Assembly (NCBI GenBank): GCA_002495465.1 | Contig: DAFN01000006.1 | Span: forward strand, 66,978 to 73,687 | Direction: 5' to 3' | DNA from: an archaeon UBA55 | GTDB taxonomy: Archaea; Undinarchaeota; Undinarchaeia; Undinarchaeales; Undinarchaeaceae | DNA length: 6,710 nucleotides | Notes under the pieces: model-generated | What the model saw: the letters and a program-made list of their open reading frames with translations, nothing else | Databases searched by the model: none | Told to the model about the DNA's origin: nothing | Shown here: in pieces, positions 1-5,503 of the stretch | How positions within the stretch are numbered: the first letter of the stretch is position 1 | Layout of the letters: each line of letters opens with the position of its first letter | Position numbers and translations under genes: made by a program

Positions 1-465
1 TTCTTCTTCTTTCTTGCTTTCCTTAGGAGCGTTTTCTTCAGAACTCTGACTTGAGTTCTCTACTTTATGAGATATTCCATCTAAAAATTTCATCCCAGCT
101 GATGTGAGTTCTCGTCCGCCTTTTACTTTCTTGACGTATCCTGCAGTTTCAAGCTGTTGAAGTATTTTTCTTATAATATTTCCTGAGCCATCATAGTGCT
201 TCTCGGGCTTTGCCCCGCGGTTCTTTCTTCCACCATACTCTTTTCTAAGCCTTGAGACTCCGATAGGTCCTTTCTTGTATAGCTTTCTCATCAAGGCAGC
301 TGCTCGAATCTGCCAGAAGTCATCTGTGTGAGGAGGCCTCTCTTTGTGAGCTCCACTCTTTGCATAGTGTGCCCACTCAGGCTTCTTCAAGCTTTCAAGA
401 CTCTTCAGCTCTTCCTTCGCTGCATCAATCAAAGCGTTTGTGTTTGTATCAAGTGTGCTTACCAT
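1..465 (-). CDS. rps19e: Small-subunit ribosomal protein S19e (3' end beyond window)
   Basis: Structural protein of the archaeal/eukaryotic 30S/40S subunit head, with no bacterial counterpart; in eukaryotes it is needed for 18S rRNA maturation. The frame is open from the ATG at 465 to base 1, giving 155 residues. Family hallmarks seen: WAHYAKSGAHKERPP (31-45), DDFWQIRAAALMRKLY (48-63), KGPIGVSRLRKEYGG (65-79) and a winged-helix-like end with KILQQLETAGYV (100-111) and GRELTSAGMKFLD (117-129). Residues from about 135 form a Ser/Glu/Lys-rich tail (NSSQSSEENAPKESKKEEE) that continues past the edge, so the protein is longer than the usual roughly 150 residues. The start is fixed because an in-frame TAG lies six codons upstream and no other start codon intervenes. 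The Shine-Dalgarno match is poor, and translation may be coupled to rnp4, which ends 33 nt upstream. Family identity is very secure. Confidence 0.95.
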   Translation of the reverse strand, partial: MVSTLDTNTNALIDAAKEELKSLESLKKPEWAHYAKSGAHKERPPHTDDFWQIRAAALMRKLYKKGPIGVSRLRKEYGGRKNRGAKPEKHYDGSGNIIRKILQQLETAGYVKKVKGGRELTSAGMKFLDGISHKVENSSQSSEENAPKESKKEEE

Positions 466-498
466 TTTGGACGGACATCTCTATGAATACTTGGTTTA

Positions 499-825
499 TT
501 AAGCTTTTTCTTTCTCTTTAGAATAGGGGTAGCGCATTATGTTTCCGCAGGAAAGACAGCTTATAATAAGCTTTGGCTGCCTTTTCTGGCTTAGTCTTAC
601 TTTAGAGCTTACACCTGGTTTTAAGTATGTGTGACATTTTTTGCAGTATAATTTCTTATACTTTTTAGGTATCTTAACTCGGAAGCGCATTCCAAGGTCC
701 CGTGCCATTTTTACATATCTATTGGAAAGCTCAGGACTTTCTTTGAACACTTTTCCTGATAGGCTAAATAGTCGCGTTATTCTCTCGCTTGCCAGAATCC
801 TATCTTTTCCTTTCTTCTTTCCCAT
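499..825 (-). CDS. rnp4: Ribonuclease P protein component 4 (Rpp21/Rpr2 family)
   Basis: Protein subunit of archaeal RNase P, which removes 5' leaders from pre-tRNAs; in archaea it works with Rnp1 (Rpp29) on the RNA specificity domain. The 108-residue product has the family layout: a basic N-terminus (MGKKKGKDRI), an N-terminal helical region with ERITRLF (14-20) and NRYVKMARDLGMRFRVKIPKKYKK (35-58), and a zinc ribbon with ligands C61, C64, C90 and C93 (YCKKC and SCLSCG). A basic stretch between the Cys pairs (KVRLSQKRQPK) is suited to RNA binding. The ATG shares one base with the TGA of the upstream zinc-finger gene (TGATG). An AGGA site at 831-834, five bases before the ATG, lies inside the upstream gene, so the two are probably translationally coupled. 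rps19e follows after 33 nt. An rnp4-rps19e neighbourhood is common in archaea, often with a CRM-domain gene between them that is absent here. Confidence 0.94.
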   Translation of the reverse strand: MGKKKGKDRILASERITRLFSLSGKVFKESPELSNRYVKMARDLGMRFRVKIPKKYKKLYCKKCHTYLKPGVSSKVRLSQKRQPKLIISCLSCGNIMRYPYSKEKEKA

Positions 826-989
826 CAGAATCCTGAGGACATTGTGGTCTCAAAACGGGCGTTCTTGAGGCATTTCTTGCAGAGGAAGTTCCCTGCGTAT
901 TTTCTTCCGCATTTTCTGTGCATACTTGAGTCACAGCTCTCGCACTGTATGCCATCATCAGTCTTCTGCTTGCATTTTACACAGTCCAT
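825..989 (-). CDS. 54-residue zinc protein with PHD-like Cys4-His-Cys3 pattern
   Basis: Short ORF from the ATG at 989 to a TGA at 825-827, giving 54 residues. I do not recognise the exact family. The visible ligands are C3, C6, C16, C19, H24, C27, C37 and C40, i.e. C-x2-C-x9-C-x2-C-x4-H-x2-C-x9-C-x2-C. This is the ligand order of a PHD finger (C4HC3), with a last loop shorter than in typical eukaryotic PHD fingers. It should bind two zinc ions and has almost no sequence outside the finger (tail LKNARFETTMSSGF). Support for it being real: it fills the gap between ileS (34 nt upstream) and rnp4 (1-nt overlap), its cysteines are regularly spaced, and an AGGA lies upstream of the ATG, though further away than ideal (about 11 bases). 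The context suggests a role with RNA, RNase P or the ribosome; that is inference. It could equally be a rubredoxin-like or treble-clef zinc protein that only resembles a PHD finger. Confidence 0.82.
   Translation of the reverse strand: MDCVKCKQKTDDGIQCESCDSSMHRKCGRKYAGNFLCKKCLKNARFETTMSSGF
831..834 (-). promoter_or_regulatory. Ribosome binding site of rnp4, inside the upstream gene
   Basis: The minus strand reads AGGA followed by TTCTG and then the ATG of rnp4, a spacing of five bases. The site lies within the last codons of the zinc-finger gene, which supports both the chosen start and coupled translation across the TGATG junction. Confidence 0.6.
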
Positions 990-1023
990 AAGCTAAAATA
1001 TCCTGTTGTCTTTAATTACTTTC

Positions 1024-3864
1024 CTAGAATGCGACTGCTATCCTTTTTCCTCGGAACTCAAATTCACTCTTATTTTTCCCTTTGAGTTTTCCAACACTAT
1101 ATGTGTTCAGTCCTATCTTGTCTGAAATTAAATTGTCAGCGTTCTCAAACTGCGTGTTCATAGGGGAGTCCACAGTAAGATTTATTTTGTCCTCTATCTT
1201 GAAGCCGGCTTTCTTTCTCTGTTCCTGTACATGTCTTCCCAGCTCTTTTATCATCCACTCTCTCTCTAGCTCTGTGTCTACAGTCTTGTCAAGGAAAATT
1301 ACACCCTTTGCATGATCAATTTTAACTGCGTCCTTTGCTGAATCAGCGAATTCCACATTCTTTGCATTGAGTACTGAGATCAGAATTTCCTTGAATTCCT
1401 TTTTTAGAACTTCATTCTTTGTGGAAATCGTTACTTTTTTAACAGGCCATCTAAGTTTTATTCCGCTCTCCTGTCTTGCAGAAGCAACAGCTTCAACTAC
1501 AAGCCTTGTTTCTCCCATAGCACCTTCTAAGTTTTTGTCTATATGTTTTTTATTTTCCTTAGGAAAGTTCCTTAAGTGTACACTTTCTTCATCTCCTTCG
1601 CCCCTGAAAATATCCTGATACGCAGCCTCAGACATATGAACAAGAACTGGTGCCATCATTGTGTTTAAAGTGTCGAGAAGGTGATATAAGGTAGCCTGAG
1701 CCGCTTTTTTGCCGCTTCCAGTATAAGTCGGCCACAGTCTTTCTCTCACTAGCTTGATGTACCACCTACTGAGGTCGTTTACAATAAATTCCTGTATTGC
1801 CTTAACTGACTTAAATCCGTAGTATTTTTCATTGGATTCCTGAACCTTTTGGATAAGTGAGTTTAATCTGGAGAGTATCCATCGGTCCGCAAGCTCCAGC
1901 TTACTTGGGAGCTTTTCTCTGCTCCCGTACAATTCCTGGAATTTCACTGTGTTTTTCCATGTATTGAAGAACCTATTGACCTCCTTCATCTTTTCCCATG
2001 AAAATACAAAATCCTCTGCTGGGTCGTAATATAGAAGGTAGTGGCGCATATGGTCTCTTCCATATTTTTCAATCACTTCATCTGGAGAAACTATGTTTCC
2101 AAGGGACTTGCTCATTTTAAGCCCTCCTTTTGCAAGAACTAGAGCGTGCTGAACCACATTTACGTAAGGAATCCTGTCAAATGTCAGCATTCCGCAGACA
2201 GCCAGGGAATTGAACCATCCCCTTGTCTGATCTGAGCCCTCAAGTATGAAATCTACGGGCCACAAGCTCTTAAATGGCTTTTCTTTTTGCGGGTAGCCTA
2301 CAGAAGCCCATGGGGCTATTCCTGAGTCAAACCAGACATCAAGTATGTCCTCTATTCGTTTCATCGTATCTCCACACTTGCACTTGAACTCTATAGGGTC
2401 AACAAACTGGCGGTGCAGGTTTTCCGTATCTTTTCCGAGCTCCTTCACAGAACCAATAACTTTTATTTCATCACAGTCTTCTTTCTGGCATTCCCATATT
2501 GGAACTGGGATTCCCCAGTATCTCTGCCTTGAAATCGGCCAGTCTCCCATATTCTGGAGCCAGTCTTCAAAACGCTTTCCAGCCCAGCCATAAGCCCACT
2601 TGACATTTTTCTTGTTGTCAGATATAATCTTCTTCCTTATCGCGCTGACTTTTATGAACCACTGGGGCATGGCCATGAAAAGTAGGGGCGTCTTGCATCG
2701 CCAGCACATAGGATAGTCGTGTTTTATCTTTTCTGTCGTAACAAGTAAGCCCTTTTCTCTAAGTTCCTCTACAAGTTCGCTGTCAGCATCTTTTACGTAT
2801 TTTCCAGCGTACTTTCCTGCTTCTTCAGTATACTCTCCTGTCATTGTCAGCGGACAAAGCGCTGGCAGATTATTCTCCCTGCCGACAAGAAAGTCCTCAG
2901 TTCCATGTCCAGGAGCGCAGTGTACAAGTCCTGTTCCCTTCTCAAGATTTACGTACTCCTCGTTAAGAACAATTTTTGCTTTTACTTCTTTCTGGAGTGG
3001 CAAGTCGTGAAAAGGTGTTTCATATTCAAGGTCCTTTAACTTTCGCCCTTTGAATTTTTCAAGAGTTTTATAGCTGACCTCTATTTTTTCCATTAGAGAG
3101 TAAACAAGCTCTTTTGCAAGTATCCATTTCTCGCCCTTCTTAAGTTCAATTTTTACATAGTCAAAATCCGGGTGCGCGATTACTCCTGTGTTACTTGGAA
3201 GCGTCCACGGTGTCGTTGTCCATATAATTAGATACTCGTTTTCAGCCCCCTTTACCTTTAATTTAACATAAACTGATTCATCTGTGACTTTCTGGTATTC
3301 AACTTCGTTGTTCGAAACAACAGTTTCGCAGCTTGAGCAAACATGAACTGTGTATTTGTCCTTGTAGACCAGACCTTTGTCGTATGCCGTTTTGAAAGTG
3401 AACCATCCTGCCTCAATGTAGTCTTTATCAAGAGTCCTGTAAGTATTGTCCCAGTCCATCCATACTCCGAGATTTGCAAACTCCTGATTCATTGTTCCTA
3501 TGAATTCAGTTGAAAATTTGTAGCACTCTTCATTGAACTTTGCAATTCCTATACGGCTTTCAATCTCTTTCTTGTCTTTTATTCCAAGCTTTTTCTCAAT
3601 CTTCAGCTCTGTAGGAAGTCCGTGGCAGTCATATCCTGGTCGAGCCCAAACATTTTTCCCAGTCATTCTGTGGTATCTGAGGTAAAAATCTTTCAGTATC
3701 TTATTCCAGGCAGTTCCCATATGTATGTGCCCTGTTGCATATGGAGGTCCATCAAGAAAATAGTAGGGCTCAGCCTTCTCATTTAGAGCTAGAGCCTTTT
3801 TTTCTGTCTTGTTCTCGTCCCAAAATTTTCGGACTTCTTCTTCCAAGTTTTCCTTCTCAAACAT
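1024..3864 (-). CDS. ileS: Isoleucine--tRNA ligase (class Ia)
   Basis: Cytoplasmic enzyme that charges tRNA-Ile with isoleucine using ATP and hydrolyses mischarged Val-tRNA-Ile. The 946-residue product carries the class Ia signatures HIHMG (46-50, the HIGH motif) and KMSKS (583-587), plus DVWFDSG (509-515) and EGSDQTRGWF (542-551). The CP1 editing domain is intact: WTTTPWTLPSN (215-225) and H315...D324 in HCAPGHGTED, the spacing of the editing His/Asp pair of bacterial IleRS. Likely zinc sites are C176/C179, C387/C390 and C459/C464 with C495/C497. From about residue 650 the protein is the helical anticodon-binding domain (LADRWILSRLNSL, LSRWYIKLVRERLW) and a C-terminal region. It is somewhat shorter than many archaeal IleRS (about 1,000-1,070 residues), with the difference probably at the C-terminus. 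The ATG lies about 28 nt after a TATA-like box and has no Shine-Dalgarno site, which fits a leaderless mRNA. The 54-residue zinc-protein gene follows after 34 nt. Confidence 0.97.
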   Translation of the reverse strand: MFEKENLEEEVRKFWDENKTEKKALALNEKAEPYYFLDGPPYATGHIHMGTAWNKILKDFYLRYHRMTGKNVWARPGYDCHGLPTELKIEKKLGIKDKKEIESRIGIAKFNEECYKFSTEFIGTMNQEFANLGVWMDWDNTYRTLDKDYIEAGWFTFKTAYDKGLVYKDKYTVHVCSSCETVVSNNEVEYQKVTDESVYVKLKVKGAENEYLIIWTTTPWTLPSNTGVIAHPDFDYVKIELKKGEKWILAKELVYSLMEKIEVSYKTLEKFKGRKLKDLEYETPFHDLPLQKEVKAKIVLNEEYVNLEKGTGLVHCAPGHGTEDFLVGRENNLPALCPLTMTGEYTEEAGKYAGKYVKDADSELVEELREKGLLVTTEKIKHDYPMCWRCKTPLLFMAMPQWFIKVSAIRKKIISDNKKNVKWAYGWAGKRFEDWLQNMGDWPISRQRYWGIPVPIWECQKEDCDEIKVIGSVKELGKDTENLHRQFVDPIEFKCKCGDTMKRIEDILDVWFDSGIAPWASVGYPQKEKPFKSLWPVDFILEGSDQTRGWFNSLAVCGMLTFDRIPYVNVVQHALVLAKGGLKMSKSLGNIVSPDEVIEKYGRDHMRHYLLYYDPAEDFVFSWEKMKEVNRFFNTWKNTVKFQELYGSREKLPSKLELADRWILSRLNSLIQKVQESNEKYYGFKSVKAIQEFIVNDLSRWYIKLVRERLWPTYTGSGKKAAQATLYHLLDTLNTMMAPVLVHMSEAAYQDIFRGEGDEESVHLRNFPKENKKHIDKNLEGAMGETRLVVEAVASARQESGIKLRWPVKKVTISTKNEVLKKEFKEILISVLNAKNVEFADSAKDAVKIDHAKGVIFLDKTVDTELEREWMIKELGRHVQEQRKKAGFKIEDKINLTVDSPMNTQFENADNLISDKIGLNTYSVGKLKGKNKSEFEFRGKRIAVAF

Positions 3865-3887
3865 ATTGGGTAAAAATGCTTAGGTTC

Positions 3888-3897
3888 TTATAATAAT
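3888..3897 (-). promoter_or_regulatory. TATA-box promoter of ileS, leaderless type
   Basis: The minus strand reads ATTATTATAA, centred about 28 nt before the A of the ileS ATG. In archaea transcription usually begins about 25-27 nt after the TATA box, so the start would fall at or next to the ATG. No AGG-type site lies between box and ATG, which fits initiation on a leaderless message. The box sits in the 44-nt gap after the nuclease-like gene. Confidence 0.5.
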
Positions 3898-3908
3898 GTT
3901 TCGCGATA

Positions 3909-4376
3909 CTACTTTGCTTTGTGTAGCTGACCGCGATTTTGTGGAAAATCCTCAAGGAAACTATTAAGTTTCCACACTGGAACAACGGGAATATTCCCAT
4001 GCGTCTCTATCTCTTCCTGCAGCAAGGTCACTATTAAGGGAAAAACCTCACTTTTGTTGTCTGTGCTGTCCTTCAGGGCCTGTGTCCGTAGCTTCTGGTC
4101 TAGAATTGTCTTTTTCAGGTCTGATAATTTTCCTTTCCGGTCTGACCACTTCTTACAATCCACACAAAATATTTCTCTGAATCCCTGTGCTACAACATCT
4201 ATTTGGTGCCGTCCGTCGTGCTTGAATCTATGGTCGGTCTTTACTTTATAATTCTTTTCTGCGAAGATGGATGCTACAAGGCTTTCAAAGTCCTGCCACT
4301 CATATTTTTCAAGTATAGCCTCAAGATCTGCGCCTTCTCTAAGTTCTTCCTCTAGTTTCTCAAGGTCTTTTTTCAT
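3909..4376 (-). CDS. Mrr-like PD-(D/E)XK nuclease-fold protein
   Basis: Predicted DNA endonuclease or repair-type nuclease of 155 residues. The N-terminus is a charged helix (MKKDLEKLEEELREG), followed by the Mrr-type start of the fold, WQDFESLVASIFAEKNYKV (27-45, with E31). The catalytic core shows D60 in HQIDVVAQ and D73-C-K75 in FCVDCKKW, i.e. the D...(D/E)xK signature. A basic segment follows (KWSDRKGKLSDLKK), then hydrophobic strands (FPLIVTLLQ, IPVVPVWKL). There is no specificity domain and no DNA methyltransferase next door, so a classical restriction-modification pair is unlikely; a solitary housekeeping, repair or defence role is possible. The first usable start in the frame is this ATG; an in-frame TGA lies at 4449-4451. 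No Shine-Dalgarno site is visible. ileS follows after 44 nt but appears to have its own promoter. Fold assignment is fairly secure; the substrate is unknown. Confidence 0.85.
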   Translation of the reverse strand: MKKDLEKLEEELREGADLEAILEKYEWQDFESLVASIFAEKNYKVKTDHRFKHDGRHQIDVVAQGFREIFCVDCKKWSDRKGKLSDLKKTILDQKLRTQALKDSTDNKSEVFPLIVTLLQEEIETHGNIPVVPVWKLNSFLEDFPQNRGQLHKAK

Positions 4377-4410
4377 ACAAAATAATTTTTCTAGGGTAAG
4401 AACTCCATTC

Positions 4411-4420
4411 CCATATAAGC
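4411..4420 (-). promoter_or_regulatory. Possible TATA box of the nuclease-like gene
   Basis: The minus strand reads GCTTATATGG, centred about 40 nt before the ATG at 4376. This would give a leader of roughly 14 nt without a Shine-Dalgarno site. A second AT-rich stretch (AAGCTTAATAA) lies slightly further upstream and could serve instead. Weak call. Confidence 0.3.
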
Positions 4421-4460
4421 TTGCTGTGTTATTAAGCTTTATGGCCTTTCAGAACAATAT

Positions 4461-4607
4461 CTAGTCCTGTATTCTTGTTTTGTTGGTTTTTTTCGGCTTT
4501 TTGTCCTCAAGAGAGTCATGTATCATTAGTTTCTCTGTGTGTTCGTCCACGTCATCTTCAGACTCCAACTTCTTCACATACTTTCGTGCTTTCTCTTCTT
4601 CGTTCAT
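4461..4607 (-). CDS. Hypothetical 48-residue highly charged protein
   Basis: Short ORF starting 11 nt after the acylphosphatase stop. I do not recognise it. The product is hydrophilic: an N-terminal helix-forming stretch rich in Glu and Lys (MNEEEKARKYVKKLESED), an acidic centre, and a basic tail (DKKPKKTNKTRIQD). It has no cysteines, no membrane segment and no signal peptide. The main evidence for translation is a clear AGGAG site five bases before the ATG, the best Shine-Dalgarno match in the window, and its place as last gene of the glutaredoxin/acylphosphatase cluster. It may be a disordered adaptor or nucleic-acid-associated peptide, but the sequence does not show which. Confidence 0.65.
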   Translation of the reverse strand: MNEEEKARKYVKKLESEDDVDEHTEKLMIHDSLEDKKPKKTNKTRIQD

Positions 4608-4612
4608 TTTTT

Positions 4613-4617
4613 CTCCT
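4613..4617 (-). promoter_or_regulatory. Strong ribosome binding site of the 48-residue gene
   Basis: AGGAG on the minus strand, then five A residues and the ATG at 4607. It lies directly after the TGA of the acylphosphatase gene (4619-4621). It fixes the start of the small gene and argues that the ORF is translated from the shared message. Confidence 0.65.
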
Positions 4618-4618
4618 G

Positions 4619-4888
4619 TCATCGTAATATTCCGAACTCACTGAATTCACCTGCGTAGTCTTCAGTGTGTACTTCGACCTTCTCAACTACAGAGGCTGTC
4701 GGACCGTCTTTGCAGACCTCTATAAAGACGCTAACTTTATTATCATTTCCTTCTGCCACAGCCTCAACTTTATCGTCCGTATTCCGAACCCAGCCCTTTA
4801 CACCAATTCTCTCTGCGTTTTCCTTTACAAAAGCTCTGAAATAGACGCCCTGTACCTTTCCTGATATAAATAAATGAACTCGCTTCAT
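4619..4888 (-). CDS. acyP: Acylphosphatase
   Basis: Small cytoplasmic enzyme that hydrolyses the carboxyl-phosphate bond of acylphosphates such as acetyl-, carbamoyl- or 1,3-bisphosphoglycerate. The 89-residue product is the normal family length. It shows the substrate loop GKVQGVYFRAF (10-20) with the catalytic arginine R18, GWVRNTDD (32-39) with the catalytic asparagine N36, then VEAVAEG (41-47) and the C-terminal GPTASVVEKVEV (62-73). Both catalytic residues are therefore present. The usual glycine before VEAVAEG is replaced by lysine (DDKVEAVAEG), a minor change. The ATG overlaps the stop of the upstream cysteine-rich gene by four bases (ATGA), pointing to coupled translation; no good Shine-Dalgarno site of its own is visible. 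Gene identity is secure; which metabolite it acts on here is not shown. Confidence 0.95.
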   Translation of the reverse strand: MKRVHLFISGKVQGVYFRAFVKENAERIGVKGWVRNTDDKVEAVAEGNDNKVSVFIEVCKDGPTASVVEKVEVHTEDYAGEFSEFGILR

Positions 4889-5088
4889 TCTACTATGATC
4901 ACTTCAGCTTCTTTCTTGCCAGTGTGGCAGGGTCTGTCTCCATAATCACAGAAGACGCAGCACTTTGTTTCTGATAAAATGCTTTCCTTACATCCAACGC
5001 AAAGATAGGAGAACTGGCATATAGCCTCTGGTATTTCCATATCTTGCTTGTGTCCGCACTTCGGGCAGCTTATTATTCCTTTAGCCAT
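4885..5088 (-). CDS. Cysteine-rich GDCCVxC-type protein (putative metal/redox)
   Basis: A 67-residue protein with nine cysteines: CPKC (C8, C11), C24, CVGC (C30, C33), the hallmark CCVFC (C43, C44, C47) and C54. The order CPxCG ... EIPE..C ... CxxC ... CCVFCxYGxxPC matches what I know as the GDCCVxC-domain (seleno)protein family, whose function is not established. Here the usual GD before CCVFC is replaced by TK and the usual CPP end by CHT, and all positions are Cys with no selenocysteine. It may bind zinc or act in thiol chemistry, which fits its overlap with the glutaredoxin-like gene (8 nt) and with acylphosphatase (4 nt). I chose the ATG at 5088. A GTG at 5106 would add six residues (MTQTKD), with a GAGGA directly against it; neither start has ideally spaced Shine-Dalgarno sequence. 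Confidence 0.85.
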   Translation of the reverse strand: MAKGIISCPKCGHKQDMEIPEAICQFSYLCVGCKESILSETKCCVFCDYGDRPCHTGKKEAEVIIVE

Positions 5089-5359
5089 ATCCTTTGTCTG
5101 AGTCACTCCTCATTCCAAGCTCTTCTTCTATTTGGGCTTGCACTTCCTCATTAAATCCCTGAAGTATTTCTTCTTTGTCTCCCTCCCCAAGTACAATAAC
5201 TGGGACTCCCTGAAAACCGCGCTCTTGCATCCATTTCATTCCCTTAGCGTCCTTTGTTATATCAATTGCTTCGTATTTAATATCATTTTTGTCGAAAAAT
5301 TCCTTCGCAGAGGTACAGTAGGCGCAAGTCGGCGTTGTGTAAATTTTTACTTTTATCAT
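5081..5359 (-). CDS. Glutaredoxin/NrdH-like thiol-disulfide oxidoreductase
   Basis: Small thioredoxin-fold protein of 92 residues. The beta strand VKIYTT leads to the active site TPTCAYC with C12 and C15, followed by helix SAKEFFDKNDIKYE. The cis-proline motif GVPVIVLG has P53. The C-terminal region contains the family's G-F element (ILQGFNEEV) and an acidic helix. The tail RSDSDKGYG is non-conserved and overlaps the next gene. It belongs to the NrdH-redoxin/YruB-like branch, which transfers electrons from thioredoxin reductase or similar to protein or metal-bound thiols. Archaea often lack glutathione, so glutaredoxin chemistry in the strict sense is doubtful. It is the first gene of a four-gene cluster with a cysteine-rich protein directly behind it, a likely partner. 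The ATG sits about 26 nt after a TATA box, so the mRNA is probably leaderless. Confidence 0.92.
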   Translation of the reverse strand: MIKVKIYTTPTCAYCTSAKEFFDKNDIKYEAIDITKDAKGMKWMQERGFQGVPVIVLGEGDKEEILQGFNEEVQAQIEEELGMRSDSDKGYG

Positions 5360-5380
5360 AATTGAAATAATTAATCCTAG

Positions 5381-5388
5381 TATAAATA
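5381..5388 (-). promoter_or_regulatory. TATA-box promoter of the glutaredoxin cluster
   Basis: The minus strand reads TATTTATA, centred about 26 nt before the A of the ATG at 5359, so the transcript would start at or near the ATG. An AGGA lies between box and ATG but is about 15 nt from the start codon, too far for a standard Shine-Dalgarno site. The box lies between the tRNA-Thr gene and the cluster, so the cluster need not depend on read-through from the tRNA. Confidence 0.5.
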
Positions 5389-5407
5389 GATTTTAGAAAA
5401 TAAGGCA

Positions 5408-5481
5408 AGCCCCAGGAGAGATTTGAACTCCCAACCTTCTGTTTACAAAACAGACGCTCTACCAGATTGAGCTACTGAGGC
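5408..5481 (-). tRNA. tRNA-Thr(TGT)
   Basis: A complete 74-nt cloverleaf without intron. The acceptor stem is GCCTCAG/CTGGGGC with one T-G pair, and the D arm is GCTC/GAGC with GG in the loop. The anticodon stem is TCTGT/ACAGA and the loop TTTGTAA places TGT at 5445-5447, reading ACA and other ACN codons. The variable loop is AGGTT, and the T arm is GGGAG/CTCTC with loop TTCAAAT. The unpaired base after the acceptor is T (U73), which suits archaeal tRNA-Thr. CCA is not encoded. A short T-rich stretch (TTATTTT on the minus strand, 5397-5403) follows and may end transcription. Confidence 0.96.
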
Positions 5482-5503
5482 ATAGAAGTATTGATGAAGT
5501 AAT

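Noticed and set aside
641..868. Plus-strand open frames opposite rnp4, ileS, the nuclease-like gene, acyP and the transporter (e.g. 641-868, 2345-2593, 4054-4251, 4667-4864, 6147-6329)
   Set aside because: They lie antisense to well-supported genes, have no family resemblance, and show the Ser/Phe/Leu-rich composition expected from reading Lys/Glu-rich genes backwards.
3258..3479. 73-codon minus-strand frame within ileS
   Set aside because: It is an alternative frame fully inside the well-conserved IleRS coding sequence and has no recognisable motif or start signal.
3909..4376. A restriction-modification system built around the nuclease-like gene
   Set aside because: No methyltransferase or specificity gene is present on either side, and its neighbours are housekeeping genes.
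496..4440. 12-base repeat TTATTAAGCTTT at 496-507 and 4429-4440
   Set aside because: An exact 12-mer shared by two AT-rich places in 6.7 kb is expected by chance; one copy lies in the end of rnp4 and nothing else is shared around them.
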